DNA from: Hypoxylon rubiginosum
Lineage: Eukaryota > Ascomycota > Sordariomycetes > Xylariales > Hypoxylaceae
Assembly (NCBI GenBank): GCA_902806565.1
Contig: CADCXA010000027.1
Location: 868,001 to 932,000, forward strand
Direction of reading: 5' to 3'
Length of the DNA stretch: 64,000 nucleotides
Shown: piece by piece, positions 56,910-64,000 of the stretch
How positions within the stretch are numbered: position 1 is the stretch's first letter
Layout: every line of letters begins with the position of its first letter
Notes under the pieces: model-generated
Databases searched by the model: none
What the model saw: the letters and a program-made list of their open reading frames with translations, nothing else
Told to the model about the DNA's origin: nothing
Made by a program: the position numbers and the translations under genes

Positions 56910-57904
56910 ATGGCCGATACTCCTATTACAGCCGGACTCCTGCCGCTCCCCCCAGCGGAGCCGCTAAGCTCGCCAAGCTCCGTCACGGCCCAAGAGCTGC
57001 TCCACAGGCCCTCGGAGCTGCCTCCGGTGACCACGGGCACGTCCGCTCGCTACATCCAGGGGCTCGCCGACGTCGTATCGCGCGCATCCGCCACGGATCC
57101 GCTGACCGTCCTGTTCCAAAAAGAGAAGCTAGCGCACAGCGCGTCGCCCGCGGACCTGGATCTAACCACCCTGCAGCGCATCGTGCACAAGGCGGCGACG
57201 GAGCGGCTCGCGGCCAAGATCGCGGGCGGCGGGTTCGTGGCCGAGGCTGGAGGGTTCTCGGCCGTCGCGTGCTGGGAGCCGGGGGTCGTGGGGAAGCCCC
57301 ACCTCGCGGACGCCAGGACGCGCGCGGAGAGGCCGGCGTTCGCCGGGTTCTTGGACAGGGTGGTAGATTTGCTGCGGACGGGCTTCTACCCCGTCGCGGA
57401 CCGCGTCAGCGGGGGGCGCTTCTGGAAGTTGAGCCTTCTGGCGCGGGATCCCGCGGTGCCGTATGTGCCGGGTGCTGGTGAGTGATCTTCCCCTAGCTGC
57501 TATTTGATGTTTGCTGTTTGATGTCGGCTTTGAACTGGTTCGGGTTGGGAGGTTGGAGGGTTGGAGTTTTGCTTCCTGCTACTTGCGTGGGACTTGCTGC
57601 TCCTAAGACATACATGAACTGGTGTTCTTGATTATTCTGCTTCTTCCATGGAGAAATAATTACTTACTATGTCACTGCAGTCCGCGCCGTAATAGTCCCG
57701 TTCTTGGAGCGGTTTACATCGGACCAGAACGAGGGTGGTCCTATGCCCGTGTGGCTAGAAGCAGGTAGCGAGCAGGCCAGAGCTATTTACATGCACTACG
57801 GATTTCGTGACGTGGGCGAAATGGAAATCCAAGGGGTCAAGACATGGGGGATGCTTTATACGGGAAATATTGATGTTGAAAAGGGAAATTCTCAGACATC
57901 GTAG
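56910..57904 (+). CDS. GNAT-fold acetyltransferase-like protein
   Basis: Exons 56910-57477 and 57681-57904, 263 residues, joined by a 203-nt intron (GTGAGT...CTGCAG). The C-terminal part PVWLEAGSEQARAIYMHYGF followed by RDVGEMEIQG is the typical GNAT motif B. The middle GGFSAVACWEPG and FWKLSLLARDPAVPYVPGAV fit the central strands. The acetyl-CoA pyrophosphate loop (usually Q/RxxGxG/A) is not recognisable: the corresponding segment reads VPGAVRAVIVPFLERF. Either the splice model misses a few residues or the motif is degenerate, in which case activity is doubtful. Related fungal proteins are secondary N-acetyltransferases of unknown substrate. The N-terminal ~45 residues are Pro/Ser-rich and probably disordered. 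Confidence 0.7.
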
Positions 57905-60281
57905 AAGAAAATATTGTAACATTTCATATGCTTATGGCATACGTCGACCGTAAGCATCTTTAGATAGAGAGTACTATGAAGACAGACAACCTGACTTATG
58001 GTTAGAAGTATTTACCTAATTTAGAGTGTCTTGCCAATCTGTCGAATTACCCAACCAGAGGACATACTTAAGCTCTGTGGTTTCTGCGTGCCTCTTTCTA
58101 TATATACCTAGGAACCTACCTAGGTAGATAATGCGTGCCATTAATGTGGCCAAATCTACAACTTGCTGAGATAGTTCAATACCCAATGCCCTATTCCTAA
58201 AGGAACTTCAACCTTGTCATTACCTTATATACCTGCCTAGATAGATGGCTAGAAATAAACTCTCAGAGAGGCAGGCGCTGCGTAATACTAGCTGAATATA
58301 GATTTAATGCCGATTTTGTTCTACTGCCTCTATCATTCTTACTATGTGCATTAAAACGAGATATGGATAACTATTAGTATTCCTGTATATACCTTTACAG
58401 GTTTATTTCAATGCAAAAGAATCCATACAATCCTGTACCATGGGTCAGATGCTTGAGTGGTCGTCGATTTTGATGCTCGTGAAAGGTCTCCTAAGGAAAC
58501 AGCAACAACTCCTCACGTTTCACTTTTAATTGATTGATGATGGGCAGCTGTAACTTAATAAAGTTTCTAGCACAAGCTGACTCCATTAGCAAGGTGGCCT
58601 TCGCTAATTGCAGTATATACTTTAGGTCAAGGGCCGTAGTGTGATCGAAACTGCTCTGCCCACGCCTGGAAATAAATAATCAAATAATGCCAATAGGCCG
58701 AGGTAAGAGCTGCTACACTCTCTCATAACTACTACTTGCTGCCTCGGAGCTGTTAATGAATTGATATGCATGGTAATATTTATGGTCTCGGTATTGTGGT
58801 CATTACCCCTGAATACCTGATAGCGGTACCCAAGCCTCAAAGTCGATACCAGGCGTGTAGAATAGCGCTGTTTGCTTCAAATAGGTGTTAATTTGCACTA
58901 TTGTAGCGTTTGTAGGAGTTAATAGCTCCTCCCACAGGTTGGTTGACCCGAATCCGTAGGAGGTACTAATGGTCCACGACCCCCTAGGAAGTAATATGCA
59001 CTTACCTTCTACACGATTGATAGCCTACATATATGTACTAGGGAGGTTTTGCTAAACGAATCGGCTCCTGCAGCGCCGGTTATGCGCTGCACCTGGTAGG
59101 TAGGTGTAGGGCAAATATGTAGGTACCTCCAGGCGTTGGCCCGGAAAGTATCAGGTTTTAACGGCATGAACGCCTGATGGTAGCGCTTTTACGACTGCTA
59201 TGGCAGTTACTGACACATCTGAGTAGCGCCTATGAACGTTTATTAGTCCAAACTGTCTAAGTTTTGTCACTACATGTATGTAGGTACCCGTAGTTACCTA
59301 TCTACCCCTATATCCTACACCGTAACCATAGGTACCTGGACTTCAGCATGTACTTTTTGACTACGCCTGTGCAGTTGCAGTCGTATAACGGCGGTGCAAC
59401 TACTCGAAGCACCATGAACATAACGCACACAGTCACAGCTTTGCACAGCAAATTTTTTTCCCCTACCTTTTTTCTTTCTTAGCAAACCAGTCAACGACTC
59501 TGTCAACGAATCTCTTCACTATTTTCTACCTCACCTTATCCCTTTCGCCATCAATAGTTTCGCCATGCAATGGTTGTATTATTTATTCTTCTCTCTAATA
59601 ACTATCACAGTAGACCTGGGTCCCTTCTACCTTTTTACAAGACTCGTTCGACTTAACACAGCCTCCATCTCGCAACACTCTGCGAATATCATTGTTCTTC
59701 CACCTGGAACTAAGGTAAGTCTCTCTTGTAGTTATATTTAACCACTGCCTCCATTGCGTTACTTCCCTTTGACTCTTGGTTTGAGAAGAACCAGTATTAG
59801 AGACTCTATTTTCCACAACCCCAATTGATGACTCTCGCATCTCCCTACTATCACACCATCGCTGGAATAGAATACTGCGACTGGCTTCATATTACCATAT
59901 AATCTCCCCCAGTACCTAGGTATACATCACATATTGCACAATAAACTGCGATGTGTCGTAATTATGGTGTTTCAGCTAATAGTTGCAATAGTCGATATAG
60001 GAGCAACAACTACGACTATTCAGCGCCGAAGTTGTAGATCTAGTTCCCTAGGTTGATATAGGAACTCCTTAAGGACTCTCTCGTCAGAACTTGGCTCCTA
60101 CTAATCTCTAAGGAACTCCCTACTCTAAGCATACCGCTGAACACAGCGGAGTGGAATAGTCCTAGAGGTGAGTCTTAAACTTACCGACTCTTACTACCAA
60201 TTTGAAAACCCCAGACTAGTTGCGTGTTGAAGGTATTCATCTAACAACTAGTTTAAGACAGCATATCCTTAACTCTTGTTG
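57905..60281. other. long intergenic region with inverted repeats
   Basis: About 2.4 kb, AT-rich, with no supported gene. It contains a perfect 8-bp hairpin TGCAGCGC/GCGCTGCA at 59069-59091, CAGGCGTT/AACGCCTG at 59130-59176, and AATAGTCG/CGACTATT near 59985-60020. Confidence 0.55.
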
Positions 60282-60301
60282 CCCCCCCCCCCCCCCCCCC
60301 C
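60282..60301. repeat. poly-C tract
   Basis: Twenty consecutive C, then T and six more C. It lies about 160 bp upstream of the duplicated gene fragment. Confidence 0.95.
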
Positions 60302-60442
60302 TCCCCCCAATCTCATCAACGACAACCATCAGAGACGATTTCCCATATTCATGGACTCCCACCAGCACTCGCGGCATCTCATGCATCCCGGCGGCTACTT
60401 CCCGCGCCTCGTAGGCTCTCGGCACGACATCACTCTGTCCAG

Positions 60443-60672
60443 CCGCAGACAAACCCAGACATACAGGATCCAAACGTGCAGGGTGCGGTAACGCCCTTCG
60501 AGCAACCTAGCCCGCCCAGCCAGCGGCAAACCCGGACATGGAGGATCCGGAGGTCCAAGACGCGGTACGCGCTGCCACCGACGCATCCCTTTGGGGATTG
60601 CTGACTGGGACTGGGGTGGAGAATAGCATGGGCTGCTTCCTCTGGCAGTGGCAGCGCCACAGGGCCAAAAGA
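60443..60672 (+). pseudogene. truncated inverted copy of the 43 kb low-complexity gene
   Basis: From 60517 the DNA closely matches the minus-strand gene at 43 kb. Its translation is NPDMEDPEVQDAVRAATDAS, then LWGLLTGTGVENSMGCFLWQ and WQRHRAKRI; by hand count about 39 of 49 residues are identical. It stops at the same exon end, followed by GTAAGT. The Ser/PAQ-rich N-terminus is missing: a TAG sits in frame just upstream of the PAQPAAN segment. The acidic second exon is absent too; downstream is unrelated sequence. A partial second repeat of the same segment (NPDIQDPNVQGAV, 60452-60490) lies upstream in another frame. A short gene starting at 60538 and splicing to about 60717 cannot be excluded, but decay after duplication is simpler. 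Confidence 0.65.
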
Positions 60673-60811
60673 ATAGTAAGTACTAATATATCCACGGGAA
60701 TATAATATGGAAGCTGATACTATATATTAAGACCGGAGAGCACGAGCGTGACGAATCCGCCTCCACCGAAACTCCCAAGGTCGAAGACGACCGTCGACTA
60801 GTAAGCTCTAG

Positions 60812-61261
60812 AAGCTCTACAGCATCCTCGAGGGTGAGGACGATGCTGTAAGACGCCGCATCTCGCAGCTTTACGCTGTCGATATGGCAGTTGTACGAGG
60901 TTGTCACGGAGGCCTCAATCTCCAAACACACGGTCTAAAAAGTCACATTTCTCCCAACATTCTATCCGTCATCTCTTCACCCAACACCAACTAGCACATC
61001 CAATACCAAGAATCAGCGTGAGCATAGCGTCCTATGCTTCGGCGATGAAGCAGCAATCCGACCCGTCTACAGGGTGGCGCGTCGGAACGCCGATTATTGC
61101 CTTAAACAGACCCTCAAACTAGAGACCAAGGTCGTTAAGGAACGTGTCAACAGAATGCCCAGCAACGATACGAGGCTGCTATGGCAGTCTCTATATCCAA
61201 GGACCCGAACGCCCACCGCATGAAGATAGGAGTTGTGCAAGAGCCCCGGGTACAGCTTTGA
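60812..61261 (+). pseudogene. frameshifted coding remnant, family not recognised
   Basis: Three protein-like stretches follow each other in different frames. The first is 60812-60991 (KLYSILEGEDDAVRRRISQL, YAVDMAVVRGC). The second is 61011-61150 (CFGDEAAIRPVYRVARRNAD, LKLETKVVKERV). The third is about 61148-61261 (QQNAQQRYEAAMAVSISKD, PNAHRMKIGVVQEPRVQL). The last two overlap by a few bases in frames one base apart, which looks like a small indel within one helical region. A further open stretch to 61501 (ENEMKLPGYFLSRENNS) may belong to the same relic. I do not recognise the parent. Exons joined by unseen introns remain possible. Confidence 0.4.
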
Positions 61262-62076
61262 GAAGTGTAAGACCTCAATATAGGACTCTAAACAAAACTG
61301 CCCATATGCTAACAAACCTGAAAGAAACCTTGGGGGAAATACCAGTGGCGATAGAAGCTGGTATTCATACATAATTATATGTACTCCAAATGCCGAGACA
61401 CTAAGTCTCGAGCAAACTGAAGAAAACGAGATGAAGCTGCCTGGGTACTTCCTCAGCCGAGAGAACAACTCGGAAATTGAGATGACCTCGGTCCAAGCTT
61501 AAAGTGCCTAGGTACGGCAGATATCACATCAAACACGGAAGTGAGGCTTCAGCTAATTTCTACCAGTAGGAACGTAGGGGGAAACAAGAGTGGTAGCAAG
61601 AAGCCCGGGGCCAGTTGGCCGATCACGCTCGCAGTCCAGACAATTCGTGTTACCCGGGGGCCACATTGTCCATCAGATGCCATCTTCACCCATGACCAAC
61701 ACGGCTCTGGTGAAGGTAGAACTCATGATCGAGACTAGAAGAACAATCCTCCAAGATCATCAAGTTCTCAACCATATCCTCAGCGATGTATGTAACATCC
61801 GCTGCCTCCCTACGCGATCCACCTTCTCCGACGGGGACGCGTCGACGAGAGATAGATGCTGCCCAGTGCTTCAACAGGAACAGGTGATGCTCAAGACAAT
61901 GGCATTCTATAACCATGAGCACCCCTGTCACAATTCCAAACATTCTCCTCCTACGCACACATCCAACTCACAAATATCTCTCATCACAACCTCAACCATC
62001 TCATTTCACCGCACAGGCTGGTGCTGGGCCAACAAAAGGGCATGGATGCGGGATTCCAAGCTGTCCCATATCCCCC

Positions 62077-62227
62077 CTCACCCAGTGAGACCGAATTTCG
62101 TACTGTTTCACTGGGTGGGGGGTTGTGGTCCCAATGCCATACTCCATACGGAGAAGACCTCACCCAGTGAGACCGAATTCCGTACTGTTTCACTGGGTGG
62201 GGGGTTGCGGTCCCAATGCTATACTCC
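62077..62227. repeat. 69-bp direct repeat, each unit containing a 10-bp-stem hairpin
   Basis: Units at 62077-62145 and 62159-62227 differ at three positions by hand comparison, all C/T transitions. Each contains CACCCAGTGA and its reverse complement TCACTGGGTG about 17 bases apart, followed by a GGGGGG run. The spacer is 13 bases. Confidence 0.9.
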
Positions 62228-62364
62228 TTTACCATGGAACCGGCGGGCTGATGACCTTTTGCAACGTACCTAGCGTTTCCCTTTTCTAAGAGCTCCGTCT
62301 CAATACACTATTCATCCGTAAGTAAACGACATATCGTCCTGTCTCTTCCTGTTTCCTAAGGACG

Positions 62365-62490
62365 ACCGATCTAGCATATGTGATCATAAAAAGGCTGACG
62401 AAGGAAAAAATCCCAGAATATATCGACGAGACCAAGAACCACGATGCCGCGATGGCTCTTCTTGCTGAGGCTGGCATATATGTGCTCGCA
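62365..62490 (+). pseudogene. possible GH72 fragment
   Basis: An open stretch of 42 codons contains YIDETKNHDAAMALLAEAGI followed by YVLA. It resembles the GH72 segment around D-x3-NHD-x8-AG-x-Y, which in the intact enzyme of this window reads LDPNLNHDECASIFNAAGMY. Nothing before or after it matches the family, and no catalytic Glu motif is nearby. If real, it is a decayed scrap. The match is short, so chance is a serious alternative. Confidence 0.25.
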
Positions 62491-64000
62491 GTAATTCCCC
62501 TATTCTTCTTCTGCTGCTCACCAAGTCTATTACTTACGTAGGAGGTATAGTACCTCTGCGGACGCGAGCATGTTGAGCAGAACAATGGCTTCAACAGCAA
62601 ACATCGTTGCATATGGAAGAAAGACGAAGGCACTTGGGGGGGCGGGCGTGGGTGTGTTCAACCCGCGCAAGTACTAGGTGCACGCATGCCTATAATACCA
62701 AGGCAGTGCAGGCAGGGGAGCCGAGTCCCACTACCATGACAAGGCTATATATTGAGGACGACTCCAGCCAACCAATGGGCCAATTGATCTACGGTCGGTC
62801 CGTGTGGTTTCGTTCTTAACCTCAGTCGAATCCTACCCGTGTGCTTTTTCTATGCTTAGGCCTAAGTTTGGTCTACGACAGACCTGGCCTTGGTATTTCT
62901 TCGTCAAGGTCAGTGGGACCCGGCCTGCGAGTGGATATTGCAGAGTCATCGAGAGGTCGGAGCACAGCGATGTGATGGACCAATTCGAGGGGCGGTTCGG
63001 CCTAGGTAGCCTAGTCATTTGGCAAATATAAATAAGAACCTCATTGCCTACCTAATGTCCGCGTGCAACTGAACCATGTATCCTCCGATCAAGATTGATA
63101 TCCACCAAGCTATGTCGACTCCCATGGGCGTGAGCACCTGAGCTTAGCTCCGAACCGGACCTTGAGGTTACCGACGCTACGTAGGCCCTCGCTCTTCGTG
63201 GCGAATAGATGATGCCACGATCGCCGGGTATATTGAAAGCGACGAGAGAAGGCCGGATCCGAACCGTGGAAGGACCATTTGGTCATGCTGTTAGGACGAT
63301 GACTCTTTGGATGTCGTTCGCTGTTTGTCCTGGCGGGATAGGTACTGGCTGATGGCTTATGCGGGTCGAATGATCACTCGGATACGTGGAGAAGGCCCAA
63401 CAGGACCAGGTACCAGCCTCCTATTGGGGGAGAGAGCTTCTTGTGGTTATGTATTTCTTCTATCTATACGAGTTATTGGGTTCATGAGGAATATTATTTT
63501 CCCTTAGGGTCGACCTGCTCTGTCAGTCTGTTCTATGGAAGATATGGAAGAATAAAACCCCTAATGATTACTAACTCTGCGCCCCCCCTACTTACTAATG
63601 AATGCTGCCGATAATTCGTGCGTTAGGTAGGGTATCCAAGATAAGTGCGGTGGCGGCTCGTCATGCAGCACTGCGCCGCTCGAGTCCCATGGATCCCGAG
63701 CCTCAAAACCACCTTTGCCCGAATGTTGTTTTTTGCCTTCGATGTCCCCCCTTTTTTTATTTATTCAAATACCTTAGTTTTTAGGTCCTATGACGGGGAC
63801 CCACTCCCCTTTTTTTTTTTCAATATACGCAATAGATTAAACATGACGAGTAAGCTAATATGCCTTTCATGTATGTACATACATGAGAATGGAACAAGCT
63901 TTCGCGTTCCTGTGTATTGGGTATGTATGTATGTAGGTATGTCACTCTTCAGCGGGTCCCGGCACGAAGTAGCGGCAGCGTAGCTGTGAGAGGACGTTAA
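62491..64000. other. region without supported genes
   Basis: About 1.5 kb with short open frames (62607-62819, 62804-63031, 63307-63507, 63645-63983) of uneven composition and no recognised motif. T- and C-rich homopolymers lie near 63580 and 63745-63825, and GTATGTATGTAG repeats near 63920-63940. Confidence 0.5.

Noticed and set aside
61590..62273. Open frame of 227 codons on the plus strand
   Set aside because: It runs through the 69-bp hairpin repeats, has uneven composition and no motif; probably chance.
1..64000. CRISPR arrays, prokaryotic operons, rRNA genes, complete transposons
   Set aside because: No regularly spaced repeats with unique spacers, no transposase or reverse-transcriptase motifs and no rRNA-like sequence were noticed in the window.

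Overview
The window is nuclear DNA of a filamentous ascomycete (Pezizomycotina; the gene set would suit a Sordariomycete, but the species cannot be named from the sequence alone). The signs are short introns of about 50-75 nt with GTAAGT-type donors, CTAAC/CTGAT branch sites and YAG acceptors, GC-rich exons in AT-richer flanks, tRNA genes with introns, and fungal families such as a GPI-anchored GH72 glucanosyltransferase, a Cdc10-type septin and a DUF7918 protein. There are no operons. Most neighbouring genes look functionally unrelated. All exon boundaries below were placed by eye and checked for reading-frame continuity.

Layout. 0-5 kb: an F-box protein, a Hub1 ubiquitin-like protein with a long RS-rich N-terminus, and a 12-exon minus-strand gene of tandem Cys/His modules. 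7-12.7 kb: an O6-alkylguanine-DNA alkyltransferase, a small one-pass membrane protein, and a large uncharacterised nuclear-type protein with an internal duplication, whose real start probably lies in an upstream exon. 12.7-18 kb is non-coding. 18-23 kb: tRNA-splicing endonuclease subunit Sen54, an intron-containing tRNA-Leu(TAG) and an arrestin-like protein. 25.8-31.8 kb: a PPIL3-type cyclophilin, a DUF7918 protein, a two-TM protein and an intron-containing tRNA-His(GTG). 32.3-42.5 kb: sphingoid-base-phosphate phosphatase (Lcb3 type), a FabG/OAR1-like reductase, the SUMO E1 subunit Uba2, the queuosine salvage glycosylase Qng1 and DNA polymerase delta subunit 4. 43-47.6 kb: two small unrecognised genes and the GH72 enzyme. 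50.3-58 kb: guanylate kinase with a possible mitochondrial leader, septin Cdc10, mitochondrial ribosomal protein bL32m, Ski8 and a GNAT-fold protein. 58-64 kb: a degenerate region with an inverted partial copy of the 43 kb gene, frameshifted coding remnants, a 20-C run and a hairpin-bearing 69-bp direct repeat.

The strongest candidate for something undescribed is the gene at 3404-5118. It encodes twelve tandem C-x4-C...C-x2-H modules. All ten internal exons are symmetric (phase 1 to phase 1) and every intron splits the module's terminal His codon, so the repeat unit and the exon unit coincide. Secondary leads are the recent 43 kb/60 kb inverted duplication, the double hairpin repeat at 62.1 kb, the hidden first exon at 12.6-12.7 kb, and SUMO-type motifs in the DUF7918 protein in a window that also carries Uba2.
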